Source: Vibrio sp. CB1-14 (GTDB taxonomy: Bacteria > Pseudomonadota > Gammaproteobacteria > Enterobacterales > Vibrionaceae). From it: a stretch of DNA of 64,000 nucleotides. The position numbers and the translations under genes were made by a program. Shown here one piece after another: positions 7,243-16,829 of the stretch. Location of the stretch: assembly GCF_040412085.2 (NCBI RefSeq), contig NZ_CP115920.1, positions 2,046,001 to 2,110,000 of the forward strand, in the 5' to 3' direction. The stretch's first letter is position 1; every line of letters starts with the position of its first letter. The notes under the pieces were generated by a model that saw only the letters and a list, made by a program, of their open reading frames with translations, searched no databases and was not told the origin of the DNA.

Positions 7243-9315
7243 TTACCCTTTTACGCCACGACCTTGATGATCTTGGTTTCTAAACAGCACCATAACTAAA
7301 GCCGGAACCAGAATGAGTACGGGCGTAACGAATACTTGAAGCAACAACGAACCTATCCCGCTGTGAGATACCACGTTTTCCAACTGAAAATACCCAAGGA
7401 GTACAATAAGGATAAGAACCAGCGATAACAGCAACTCTTTTAAACACATGGTAGATCGCGGCAGTCGAACTCGACTTGCCAGTGTAAACAGTAGCATACC
7501 TAAACAGAGTCCAAACCAGCTTAAAAATGTTGGGAATGGCCAAACATAGCAGAGCGTCGCTGCCACTGTCGTAAGCACCAACCAGACTCGAGTTCGGGTG
7601 AATGTATACACTTCACTTACGGCCAAACTCAGCGAATGGCGTACAAAGTGCCAGCCCACTAGCGCACCCAACAAGGCGCCAGCCAACATATCAGAAAGGA
7701 ATGCTCCACCACTGATAAACTGATAGAACACCAACACGACACTAACAGTTATAAACGCAGACAGGAACAAGGTTCGAAATCTCGTGTGGATCTGACTCAT
7801 CACGATAGTGGAAATCGATACCCAGTTTGCAATAAGTAAATCCGGAAAACTGTACCCACTTCGATCAGTGTAATTGATAGAAGGTAAATAAGCATGGGGA
7901 ACCGCAAAACCAAAACCCTGTTTAGCTACCAAAATAAACAAAGAGGTGGCAGTCACTGCGAACATCAACTGACCGGTAAAGTGACGCCCCCATAGCCAAA
8001 TAAACAGAGGTAAGAACGCCATTAAAAACAGAGGCTGAACGAGAACATATAAAATTCTTCCCCCCCACACTACCATCTCTCGAATATGTAAAGGCGCTTG
8101 CATTAAGATCTCTTGAGCGCTCTCTAACCAACCTAGTTCGATCTGGTGAATCGTCGGTGCTGATTCAATGAGGTTATCGATGAACTGGATCGGTTGGTTA
8201 CCAGCCGTCTCGTACATCGTTTTTACCAAAGGCCACTGTTGTGGGTAACGGTAGTCTTTTGGTGCAACAGACTTGGGCTGTATCAATGTTGCACTGCGAA
8301 CTTCTACACCAAAGTGAGGAGCGAAATAGATAGGTAACTCAATCCCTTTTGAGAACTTTGTCGCTTCATAAGCAATAATTGCCGACTCAACATGACATTC
8401 AAAAAATACGGCTTGGCGGGTACGTCCAAGTTCTCTACCAACATCAACAACCAACCCTGCTTCTTCCCATGTTTCTCGTTGAGCAGTCAGGCGTGGATCT
8501 TCGTTATTTTCTATCGTTCCGCCAGGCAGCGACAACTTACCCGTGATGATCTCATCCACGAGCAACAACCGATCTTTACTTCTGACGATACACAAAGACC
8601 CGCGAATAGAAGGTGCAAGTGGTGCTAGCGGCAATGGGTTTTGACTGGCTTTAGGTACGGCTTGCCCTATCGCTCCCTTAGTAGATAGCTCGGGAGATGA
8701 TACTGAAGATGCAGCGAAACTCAGATTTGCAGTAAAAAGCGCAAGCAAGCACAAAAAAAACCAATGGCTCAACAATTGAGTCACGAATAATCCTAATTTA
8801 TATTTTTTTCTAAGACAATGAATATGAGGGAAAAATCCCTGCTTTTTATAGAGATTCAACGCTGACTGATTGAAATCCCACACTTCAACCATAAGCTGCG
8901 TTGCACCGAGCTGTTCTAGGCGTATTTGCGCCTCGATAAGTAACGCCTCAGCGATACCGTGTTGTCTCCACGATGGCGTCACAAACAGCTCATCGATATT
9001 GCCGACGAAACACGGCTTGCTAATGGGTGAAGTCAGTTCACAAAATTGAGCGGTAACGAAGCCGACAATCTTTGGGTCGTCACTTTTAGTTATAGAGGAT
9101 GCAGCAACAATATTTTTTGCGGTTGCAACCAACACCAAGCAATCGGGTGAATCCAAATAGCGAGCGATACTTTTTTCTTGTTGCACTTCATCCGCGGATT
9201 TGAAGTCTGTCGGTACCGCACTATGGTGGTGATTATGTAATTCAAACATTAAATCATTAAGAATATCGAGATCTTGAATAGTCGCAGAACGAAGTGAGAT
9301 GCGAGGTGAAGTCAT
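7243..9315 (-). CDS. GNAT + Nudix + PAP2-like membrane fusion protein
   Basis: One 690-aa frame holds three units. Residues about 1-175 are a GNAT acetyltransferase (FVTPSWRQHGIAEALLIEA; GFFPH end). Residues about 178-200 form a textbook signal peptide (WFFLCLLALFTANLSFA). Residues about 240-370 are a Nudix domain with an intact Nudix box (G-x5-E-x7-REx2EExGL, from GGTIENNE). From about 425 there are six or so membrane helices resembling PAP2 phosphatases, but the catalytic KxxxxxxRP, PSGH and SRxxxxxH residues are not conserved. The Nudix/PAP2 part could start separately at a GTG (8784). A run of seven A at the junction means that one base less would end the GNAT about 10 codons later at TAG. 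Either a real fusion, slippage, or a sequencing indel. Confidence 0.8.
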   Translation of the reverse strand: MTSPRISLRSATIQDLDILNDLMFELHNHHHSAVPTDFKSADEVQQEKSIARYLDSPDCLVLVATAKNIVAASSITKSDDPKIVGFVTAQFCELTSPISKPCFVGNIDELFVTPSWRQHGIAEALLIEAQIRLEQLGATQLMVEVWDFNQSALNLYKKQGFFPHIHCLRKKYKLGLFVTQLLSHWFFLCLLALFTANLSFAASSVSSPELSTKGAIGQAVPKASQNPLPLAPLAPSIRGSLCIVRSKDRLLLVDEIITGKLSLPGGTIENNEDPRLTAQRETWEEAGLVVDVGRELGRTRQAVFFECHVESAIIAYEATKFSKGIELPIYFAPHFGVEVRSATLIQPKSVAPKDYRYPQQWPLVKTMYETAGNQPIQFIDNLIESAPTIHQIELGWLESAQEILMQAPLHIREMVVWGGRILYVLVQPLFLMAFLPLFIWLWGRHFTGQLMFAVTATSLFILVAKQGFGFAVPHAYLPSINYTDRSGYSFPDLLIANWVSISTIVMSQIHTRFRTLFLSAFITVSVVLVFYQFISGGAFLSDMLAGALLGALVGWHFVRHSLSLAVSEVYTFTRTRVWLVLTTVAATLCYVWPFPTFLSWFGLCLGMLLFTLASRVRLPRSTMCLKELLLSLVLILIVLLGYFQLENVVSHSGIGSLLLQVFVTPVLILVPALVMVLFRNQDHQGRGVKG

Positions 9316-9485
9316 CGGTATACGCTCGATTTAGTGGTTAAACAAACAGGTCACAAATGTGCGCATAGTGTGAGGGTTTTGTCAGGGATGTGCAAATAAA
9401 AAAACCTAACAATTGGGCGCGCCCGTCAAGCTTAGGGAAATTCTCACTATACTTGGGTATATATATAAAATTAAAAGGATTGGTT

Positions 9486-9821
9486 ATGACACTTTCTCGT
9501 TTTTGGTTACTTGCCGCTATGCTTCCCACCGCAACCCTGAGCGCTGAACTACCGTTAAAATGCCATTTAGACACATCGGCTGATCAGTTTTGGTTCTACC
9601 AAGACCAGCTCGTCTTCAAGAGTAACCAATTTATTATTTTTCAGAACTTCAAAGGCCGTGTAGTCACTCAAGTAGACGTTAAAACTGGAAAGTTCAGCCG
9701 TACCACCCACATTGGCGAACCTTTTGTCCCAAAGTATCAAATGTTATTTGGCACATGCGAAGAACCGAACCATGTCCTAAAAATGTGGCACATGAGTTCG
9801 GTTCAAATGGATGAGAGGTAG
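9486..9821 (+). CDS. small secreted protein of unknown function
   Basis: A 111-aa protein with a signal peptide (LSRFWLLAAMLPTATLSA, cleavage near residue 20) and a mature part with two Cys (KCHLD and GTCEEP) that could form a disulfide. The chosen ATG has AAAGGA 6-7 nt upstream; a longer frame from 9390 is an unlikely leader. No family is recognised. It is convergent with prpE, with only 24 bp between the stops. Confidence 0.7.
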   Translation: MTLSRFWLLAAMLPTATLSAELPLKCHLDTSADQFWFYQDQLVFKSNQFIIFQNFKGRVVTQVDVKTGKFSRTTHIGEPFVPKYQMLFGTCEEPNHVLKMWHMSSVQMDER

Positions 9822-9845
9822 TTTCCTAGCTCTCTAATTTACTGA

Positions 9846-11726
9846 TTAACTCGGATGAAGCGCTTTTTCAATCTCAGATAGGCTCGAAGGATCATCTATC
9901 GTTGAAGGCACCGTGTAGGTTTCACCATCAGCGATTTGCCTAATAACGCGACGTAAGATCTTACCTGAGCGTGTTTTTGGCAGTCTGTCGACAACCAGTG
10001 CATGTTTAAAGCACGCTACAGCACCGATTTCGGAACGCACTTTACCAACAAGCTCATTTTCAAGCGCCCCACTGTCCACTTTCACGCCGTCTTTAAGCAC
10101 CACAAGACCCAGTGGTAGCTGACCTTTTAAGTCATCATGGACACCGACAACGGCACATTCGGCAATCGCTGGATGACCACCAACAATCTCTTCCATTTCG
10201 CCGGTTGAGAGGCGATGCCCTGCCACATTAATCACATCATCTACCCTACCCATGATAAACAAGTAACCATCTTCATCGAGATAGCCGCCGTCACCCGAGA
10301 CGTAGTAACCTTCAAATTGACTTAGGTAACCAGAATCAAATCTATCGTGATTGCGCCATACCGTGGTTAGACAGCTTGGTGGAAGTGGGCGTTTTAGTGA
10401 CACAAAACCTTGCTGATTGGCACCAACAGGCTCTCCTAACTCATTCAAGATTTCGACTTTAAAACCAGGACTTGGCATGGTTGAAGAGCCTGCTTTAATT
10501 GGCATGGACTCGAGCCCCACAGGATTCGATGAGATTGCCCATCCTGTTTCTGTCTGCCACCAGTGGTCAATCACAGGTTTGTTGGTGTGGCTTTGTACCC
10601 ACTCTAAGGTTGGAGGATCGAGTCGCTCGCCAGCCATAAAGATGCTGTCTAAGGTGCTTAAATCATACTTATTTAGCTCTAGGCCTTCAGAGTCTTCTTT
10701 TTTAATCGCTCGAAACGCAGTCGGAGCAGAAAACAGCACCTTCACCTGATACTCTTCACAAACGCGCCAAAACGCACCCGGATCTGGTGTTCGTACCGGT
10801 TTGCCTTCAAACAAGATTGACGTACAGCCATGAATCAGCGGCGCATAAACAATGTAAGAGTGCCCCACTACCCAACCAACATCGGATGCTGCCCAAAACA
10901 CCCCATCAGTTGGCATGTTGTAGATGGCATTCATGGAGTATTTCATCGCCACAGCATGACCGCCATTATCGCGTACCACTCCTTTCGGTTTACCCGTTGT
11001 GCCAGAGGTATACAGTATATAAAGGGGATCGGTAGCTAATACAGGGACACAAGCATGAGGTAGAGCGCGTTCATATTGCTCTGCCCAATCAAGATCGCGC
11101 TCTTGGTTTAGCTCAGCTAAGCACTGCGGTCGTTGTAGCACCAGTACCTTATCTGGTTTCCAGCGGCTATCCATTATGGCCTGATCCACCAGCGGTTTGT
11201 ATGGCAAAACCTTGTTGATCTCGATGCCACAAGACGCGGTCATAATGACCTTAGGCTCGGCATCTTCAATTCGAACTGCCAGTTCGTTGGGTGCAAAACC
11301 GCCAAATACCACAGAGTGAATGGCACCAAGACGGGCACACGCTAGCATTGCCATCGCCGCCTCTGGGATCATCGGCATATAGATAATGACCCTATCGCCT
11401 TTCATCACGCCTTGCGATGCAAGCATTCCTGCAATCTTCGCCACCTTGTCACGCATTACATTGTAGCTATAACGCTCTTTAATCCCTGTAACAGGTGAGT
11501 CATAAATCAGCGCGGTATTGTCACCTCGGCCTTGTTCACAGTGATAATCCAAAGCTAGCCATGCGGTATTCATGACGCCATCAGGAAACCAGCGTTCAAT
11601 GCCGTTGTCGTCTTTCGCTAAGATGGTTTTCGGCGCTTCAAACCAATCAATCTTTTCCGCTTGATGCTGCCAGAAGGATTCCGGTTGTTGCTCTGCCCAT
11701 TGGTACTCTTTTTGATATGCAGACAT
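9846..11726 (-). CDS. prpE: propionyl-CoA synthetase PrpE
   Basis: A 626-aa AMP-forming acyl-CoA synthetase (ANL superfamily) that activates propionate to propionyl-CoA. The adenylation core contains YTSGTTGKPKGV near residue 240, the WWQTETGW motif near 390, the DGYLFIMGRVDDVINVAGHR hinge near 505, and the C-terminal KTRSGKILRR lysine motif. The length is normal for PrpE and shorter than Acs. GGAGG lies 7 nt before the ATG. It is the last gene of the methylcitrate operon, 40 bp after prpF. The context supports propionate over acetate as substrate. Confidence 0.95.
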   Translation of the reverse strand: MSAYQKEYQWAEQQPESFWQHQAEKIDWFEAPKTILAKDDNGIERWFPDGVMNTAWLALDYHCEQGRGDNTALIYDSPVTGIKERYSYNVMRDKVAKIAGMLASQGVMKGDRVIIYMPMIPEAAMAMLACARLGAIHSVVFGGFAPNELAVRIEDAEPKVIMTASCGIEINKVLPYKPLVDQAIMDSRWKPDKVLVLQRPQCLAELNQERDLDWAEQYERALPHACVPVLATDPLYILYTSGTTGKPKGVVRDNGGHAVAMKYSMNAIYNMPTDGVFWAASDVGWVVGHSYIVYAPLIHGCTSILFEGKPVRTPDPGAFWRVCEEYQVKVLFSAPTAFRAIKKEDSEGLELNKYDLSTLDSIFMAGERLDPPTLEWVQSHTNKPVIDHWWQTETGWAISSNPVGLESMPIKAGSSTMPSPGFKVEILNELGEPVGANQQGFVSLKRPLPPSCLTTVWRNHDRFDSGYLSQFEGYYVSGDGGYLDEDGYLFIMGRVDDVINVAGHRLSTGEMEEIVGGHPAIAECAVVGVHDDLKGQLPLGLVVLKDGVKVDSGALENELVGKVRSEIGAVACFKHALVVDRLPKTRSGKILRRVIRQIADGETYTVPSTIDDPSSLSEIEKALHPS

Positions 11727-11766
11727 AATGCGTCCTCCAATATGTCTTAAATAGTTTGAAACGTCG

Positions 11767-12960
11767 TTAACTCGCTATTTCATCGTTGAGCAAGGTATCC
11801 GACGGTACACGCACCCAGCCTTCCATAAGGATCCGCGCACTTCGACTCATAATGGCTCTTTCGACCGTCCAGCCTTGCTCAGACTGGGAAGCCACAGCAC
11901 CCACCTTGAGCGTTCCCGACGGGTGCCCAAAGGTCACTCCTTCACGAGCGCCACCGCCCGCGGCCATATTGACCACCGTACCTTCTACGCTCGAAGCGCA
12001 TGCGATAGCAACGGCTGCCGTTCCCATCATGGCGTGATGAAGCTTACCCATCGACATTGCTCTTACTAATAGGTCAACGTCTGCTGTCTCGATAGTTTTG
12101 TTGCTTGAAGAGCGATAAGGTTTAGGTTTAGAAACAAAGGCAACTTTGGGGGTGTGCTGGCGAGTTGCCGCTTGCTCAATATCGTCAATTAATCCCATTT
12201 TTAATGCCCCATGAGCACGAATGGTTTCGAACTTTTCAAGCCAGTCAGCATCACTATTGATGTCTTCTTGCAGCTCAGTACCTTCCAGACCAAGTTCGGC
12301 AGCATCGATAAAGATCGTTGGAATGCCCGCGTTGATCATCGTGGCATTGAACACGCCAACGTCCGGCACATGAAGGTCATCGACCAAGTTCCCCGTTGGA
12401 AACATCGAGCCTCCACTGCTGCTCGGGTCAACAAACTCCACTGCAATTTCAGCCGCAGGAAATGTGACGCCGTCGAGAAGGAAATCGCCAAGCTCTTGGA
12501 CTTCTCCATCCACCATCAGCACTTTAGCCACAATGGTTTTCTCGATGTTGGCTTGCCAGATCTTAATCTCTGCTATGCCATTTTCAGGCAGCACGCTTGG
12601 ATCAATTAAGCCACTATGAATGGCAAACGGCGCTACTGCAGCTGATAGGTTTCCGCAGTTGCCGCTCCAATCGACAAACGCCTTATCAATGGCGACTTGA
12701 CCGAATAAGTAATCGATGTGATGGTCAGGGCGGCTACTTGTCGACACAATCACCGTTTTACTGGTGCTCGATGTTGCCCCTCCCATACCATCAATCTGCT
12801 TGGCATAGGGATCAGGGCTGCCGATGACACGCATCAACAGTTGGTCACGAACTACGCCGGGCTGCTTTGCTGCTTCTGGCAAATCTTCGAGGCTAAAGAA
12901 CACTCCTTTACTCGTCCCACCGCGCATATAAGTGGCAGGCACCTTGATTTGTTTGCTCAT
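11767..12960 (-). CDS. prpF: 2-methylaconitate isomerase PrpF
   Basis: A 397-aa PrpF-family protein (diaminopimelate epimerase-like fold, two mirrored domains). Visible marks are YMRGGTSKGVFF at the start, GNCGNLSAAVAPFA near residue 100 and a second-domain glycine-rich stretch near 330-345 (NMAAGGGAREG). PrpF works with AcnD in the variant 2-methylcitrate cycle, isomerising the AcnD product so that aconitase can hydrate it. The gene starts 11 bp after acnD, so the two are very likely co-translated or co-transcribed. Confidence 0.96.
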   Translation of the reverse strand: MSKQIKVPATYMRGGTSKGVFFSLEDLPEAAKQPGVVRDQLLMRVIGSPDPYAKQIDGMGGATSSTSKTVIVSTSSRPDHHIDYLFGQVAIDKAFVDWSGNCGNLSAAVAPFAIHSGLIDPSVLPENGIAEIKIWQANIEKTIVAKVLMVDGEVQELGDFLLDGVTFPAAEIAVEFVDPSSSGGSMFPTGNLVDDLHVPDVGVFNATMINAGIPTIFIDAAELGLEGTELQEDINSDADWLEKFETIRAHGALKMGLIDDIEQAATRQHTPKVAFVSKPKPYRSSSNKTIETADVDLLVRAMSMGKLHHAMMGTAAVAIACASSVEGTVVNMAAGGGAREGVTFGHPSGTLKVGAVASQSEQGWTVERAIMSRSARILMEGWVRVPSDTLLNDEIAS

Positions 12961-12971
12961 GCTACGTCCCC

Positions 12972-15566
12972 CTATTTCGCGAGAAAGTCTTGTGCGAATC
13001 GCTGCAGTACACCGCCAGAAGAATAAACGGCAACCTCGTCTTCAGTGTCTAGTCGGCAAGTCACCGCAATATCGAGCTTCTCACCATTGGCGCGCGTGAC
13101 CACTAGGGCTAAATCACAGCCGGGGGCAATATCGCCCACGACATCGTAAGTTTCAGTGCCATCTAGACCTAAGATGTTTCTATCGGTGCCGGCTTTGAAT
13201 TGCAGTGGTAATACACCCATACCAACGAGATTCGTCCTGTGTATTCGCTCGAATCCCTCGGCAACGATTGCCTCGACACCCGCTAGGCGAACCCCCTTAG
13301 CTGCCCAATCTCGTGAAGAGCCTTGTCCATAATCCGCACCAGCGACAATGATCAAAGGCTGCTGACGCTGCATGTAGGTTTCAATCGCTTCCCACATGCG
13401 CGTGACCTTGCCTTCTGGTTCAATTCGAGCCAATGAGCCTTGAACAACATTGCCATTTTCCGTGACCATTTCATTGAACAGTTTGGGGTTGGCAAAGGTT
13501 GCTCGCTGAGCAGTTAAGTGATCCCCGCGATGGGTCGCATAGGAGTTGTAGTCTTCCTCGGGTACGCCCATGCTAGTGAGGTACTCCCCTGCGGCACTGG
13601 ACGCTAAGATAGCGTTAGATGGCGACAAATGGTCAGTGGTAATGTTATCTCCGAGAATGGCTAGCGGTCTCATGCCGCTCAGTGTTCGAGGCTTAGCCAG
13701 CGCTCCTTCCCAATATGGTGGTCTGCGAATGTAGGTGCTCATCTCACGCCAATCATAGAGTGGACTGGAGCTTACTGCTTCATCGTTTAGCTTGAACATT
13801 TGCAGGTAGACTTGATTGAACTGTTCTGGCTTAACGTGCGCATTAACGACCGCATCGATTTCTTCATCGCTTGGCCAGATATCATTGAGGTAGATAGGCT
13901 TGCCTTCGGCATCAACACCCAGCGAATCTCGCTCGATATCAAAACGAATCGTTCCCGCTATCGCATAAGCAACCACTAGAGGTGGTGATGCTAGAAATGC
14001 TTGCTTCGCATAAGGGTGAATACGTCCGTCAAAGTTACGGTTGCCTGATAACACTGCGGTTGTATACAAGTCGTTGTCGATGATTTCTTTTTGGATCTCA
14101 GGGTCAAGCGCACCACTCATGCCGTTACAGGTCGTGCACGCGTACGCAACAATGCCAAAGCCAAGCTTCTCGAGTTCTGGCAGCAATCCCGACTCTTGCA
14201 AGTAGAGCTTGGCAACCTTAGAACCCGGCGCAAACGAGGATTTCACCCAAGGCTTGCGCACCAAACCTAACTCGTTAGCTTTTTTGGCAATCAATCCAGC
14301 AGCTACCACATTTCGCGGGTTACTGGTATTGGTACAGGATGTGATAGCGGCAATGATTACTGCGCCATCCGGCATGGTGTCAGATTTTTGCTCCCACGTA
14401 CCAGCAATGCCCTGCTCGCTAAGCTGCGCGGTGGGTAATCGGCGATGAGGGTTAGACGGCCCGGCCAAGGTGCGCTCAACGCTTGATAAATCAAACTCCA
14501 GCACGCGTTCGTATTCTGCGTTAACCAACTCATCAGCCCAAAGCCCGGTTTGTTTGGCGTATTGTTCCACCAATCTAACTTGTACATCCTCGCGGCCAGT
14601 GAGTTTTAGGTAGTTGATGGTCTGCTCGTCGATGTAAAACATACCCGCCGATGCGCCGTATTCAGGCGTCATGTTCGAGATTGTTGCACGGTCACCAATG
14701 GTTAGCTGTTTGGTGCCCTCGCCAAAAAATTCCAGATAACTAGACACCACTTTTTGACTGCGCAAAAACTCGGTTAATGCGAGCACAATATCGGTCGCGG
14801 TAATACCCGGTTGACGCTCTCCTGTGAGCTTAACACCGACAATATCCGGTAAGCGCATCATTGAGGGTCTACCCAGCATGACCGTTTCTGCCTCAAGACC
14901 ACCGACACCAATGGCTATCACGCCTAGCGCATCTACATGAGGCGTATGGCTGTCCGTGCCGACACAGGTATCAGGAAACGCGACGCCGTTTTTCACTTGT
15001 ACCACTGGGGATAATTTCTCAAGGTTGATCTGGTGCATAATGCCGTTACCAGCCGGCACCACACTGACATTCTCGAACGCGGTTTTACACCACTCAATAA
15101 AGTGGAAACGGTCTTCATTACGGCGCTCTTCAACGGCGCGGTTTTTTTCAAAAGCATCCGGGTCAAAGCCAGCATGCTCAACAGCGAGGGAGTGATCAAC
15201 AATTAGCTGAGTCTCTACCACTGGGTTTACCGCAGCCGGATCGCCCCCTTGCAGTGCGATAGCATCACGTAGACCCGCTAAGTCTACCAATGCGGTCTGT
15301 CCCAAAATATCGTGGCATACCACGCGCGCTGGGTACCAAGGGAAATCTTTATCACGTTTTCGATAAATCAGCTGAGACAAGCACGCTTCTAGCTCAGACG
15401 GCTCGCAGCGGTGCACTAAGTTCTCAGCCAGTACTTTCGCCGTGTAAGGCAAGCGCTCAAAAGCGCCTGGCTCAATATCATTAACGGCCGCTTGCGCATC
15501 AAAGTAATCAAGCTGAGTGCCAAGAAGCGGTTTGCGATATTGATAATTCATAGTGTTATTCGACAT
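12972..15566 (-). CDS. acnD: Fe/S-dependent 2-methylcitrate dehydratase AcnD
   Basis: An aconitase-family [4Fe-4S] hydro-lyase of 864 aa from the chosen start. Cluster cysteines are visible in AAITSCTNTSNPRN and in YACTTCNGMSG. The C-terminal swivel domain has the GADYGQGSSRDWAAKG motif. AcnD dehydrates 2-methylcitrate and replaces PrpD in genomes that carry prpF, as here; no prpD is present. I take the ATG at 15566 (GGAAGGA 7 nt upstream) over the GTG at 15587, which overlaps the prpC stop. Confidence 0.96.
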   Translation of the reverse strand: MSNNTMNYQYRKPLLGTQLDYFDAQAAVNDIEPGAFERLPYTAKVLAENLVHRCEPSELEACLSQLIYRKRDKDFPWYPARVVCHDILGQTALVDLAGLRDAIALQGGDPAAVNPVVETQLIVDHSLAVEHAGFDPDAFEKNRAVEERRNEDRFHFIEWCKTAFENVSVVPAGNGIMHQINLEKLSPVVQVKNGVAFPDTCVGTDSHTPHVDALGVIAIGVGGLEAETVMLGRPSMMRLPDIVGVKLTGERQPGITATDIVLALTEFLRSQKVVSSYLEFFGEGTKQLTIGDRATISNMTPEYGASAGMFYIDEQTINYLKLTGREDVQVRLVEQYAKQTGLWADELVNAEYERVLEFDLSSVERTLAGPSNPHRRLPTAQLSEQGIAGTWEQKSDTMPDGAVIIAAITSCTNTSNPRNVVAAGLIAKKANELGLVRKPWVKSSFAPGSKVAKLYLQESGLLPELEKLGFGIVAYACTTCNGMSGALDPEIQKEIIDNDLYTTAVLSGNRNFDGRIHPYAKQAFLASPPLVVAYAIAGTIRFDIERDSLGVDAEGKPIYLNDIWPSDEEIDAVVNAHVKPEQFNQVYLQMFKLNDEAVSSSPLYDWREMSTYIRRPPYWEGALAKPRTLSGMRPLAILGDNITTDHLSPSNAILASSAAGEYLTSMGVPEEDYNSYATHRGDHLTAQRATFANPKLFNEMVTENGNVVQGSLARIEPEGKVTRMWEAIETYMQRQQPLIIVAGADYGQGSSRDWAAKGVRLAGVEAIVAEGFERIHRTNLVGMGVLPLQFKAGTDRNILGLDGTETYDVVGDIAPGCDLALVVTRANGEKLDIAVTCRLDTEDEVAVYSSGGVLQRFAQDFLAK

Positions 15567-15586
15567 ATTCACATCCTTCCCTAGCA

Positions 15587-16717
15587 CTAATCACGCGCTT
15601 CGATCGGCGTCCACTCTCTAGCCTCAGGACCATCATAATCAGCACTAGGGCGAATGATGCGGTTGTTAGCACGCTGCTCATAAACGTGTGCAGCCCAGCC
15701 TGTTAAACGGCTCATTACAAAAATGGGGGTAAATAGCTTAGTTGGGATATCCATGAAGTGATAAGCAGAGGCGTGGAAGAAGTCCGCATTACAGAACAGC
15801 CCCTTTTCACGCTTCATTACCGATTCAACACGCACAGAAACGTCATAGAGGTAAGTATCACCGACCGTCTCAGACAGCTCTTTTGACCAGCGCTTAATCA
15901 GCGCGTTACGCGGATCGCTTTCCCTATAGATGGCATGACCAAAGCCCATGATTTTGTCTTTATTCGCAAGCATCTGCATGATGTTCGCCTCTGCTTCATC
16001 GGCAGTTCTCCAATCTTGGATCATGTCCATTGCTGCTTCGTTAGCACCACCGTGAAGTGGTCCTCGAAGCGTACCGATAGCGGCAGTGATACACGAATGA
16101 ATGTCGGATAGTGTGGAAGCGCAGACTCGCGCTGCAAAGGTAGAGGCATTAAACTCATGCTCGGCGTAAAGAATGAGTGAGCAATGCATGACTTGCTTGT
16201 GAAGTGCAGATGGTGCTTTATCGGTAAGCATTTTCAAAAAGTAGCCACCGATGCAATCTTCACTTTGATCTTCGGTATCGATGCGCACGCCATCATGACT
16301 AAATCGATACCAATAACAGATGATCGCCGGAAACAACGCAAGCATTCGCTCTGTCGCTTGTTGTTGCTGGGAAAAGTCCAGCTCTTGTTCAAGATTACCC
16401 AATACCGAACAGCCAGTTCGCATCACATCCATTGGATGCGCATCGGCTGGGATTAACTCAAGCGCTTGTTTCAGCGCCTCAGGCAGACCGCGAAGCCCGA
16501 CAAGGATTGTTTTGTAATCATCCAACTCCTTTTGATTGGGTAGATGTCCACGCAGCAGCAAATGCGCGACTTCTTCGAACTGGGCATTGTTTGCCAGATC
16601 GGTAATGTCATAACCTCGATAGGTTAACCCGGTTCCAGATTGACCTACAGTACATAGCGATGTGGTACCTGCACTTTGGCCTCGTAGACCTGCTCCACCA
16701 ATGGCTGAATTTGGCAT
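15587..16717 (-). CDS. prpC: 2-methylcitrate synthase PrpC
   Basis: A citrate synthase-fold enzyme of 376 aa condensing propionyl-CoA with oxaloacetate. Visible motifs are GLTYRGYDI near residue 30, the LHGGANEAAMDM histidine region near 220, GFGHAIYRESDPR near 255, and the C-terminal RLTGWAAHVYEQ. The start at 16717 has AAAGGAG 6 nt upstream; the longer reading to 16738 is less likely. It lies between prpB (112-bp gap) and acnD (20-bp gap). Confidence 0.96.
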   Translation of the reverse strand: MPNSAIGGAGLRGQSAGTTSLCTVGQSGTGLTYRGYDITDLANNAQFEEVAHLLLRGHLPNQKELDDYKTILVGLRGLPEALKQALELIPADAHPMDVMRTGCSVLGNLEQELDFSQQQQATERMLALFPAIICYWYRFSHDGVRIDTEDQSEDCIGGYFLKMLTDKAPSALHKQVMHCSLILYAEHEFNASTFAARVCASTLSDIHSCITAAIGTLRGPLHGGANEAAMDMIQDWRTADEAEANIMQMLANKDKIMGFGHAIYRESDPRNALIKRWSKELSETVGDTYLYDVSVRVESVMKREKGLFCNADFFHASAYHFMDIPTKLFTPIFVMSRLTGWAAHVYEQRANNRIIRPSADYDGPEAREWTPIEARD

Positions 16718-16829
16718 ATTGAACTCCTTTTCCCGCATGTCGCCCTTTCTGGGTCTTTTATAGCGGCGTTTCGTTATTGGATTAAATGTGTCTTTCTAAT
16801 TTTTGGCGTTTCGATTTTTAACGGACAAA

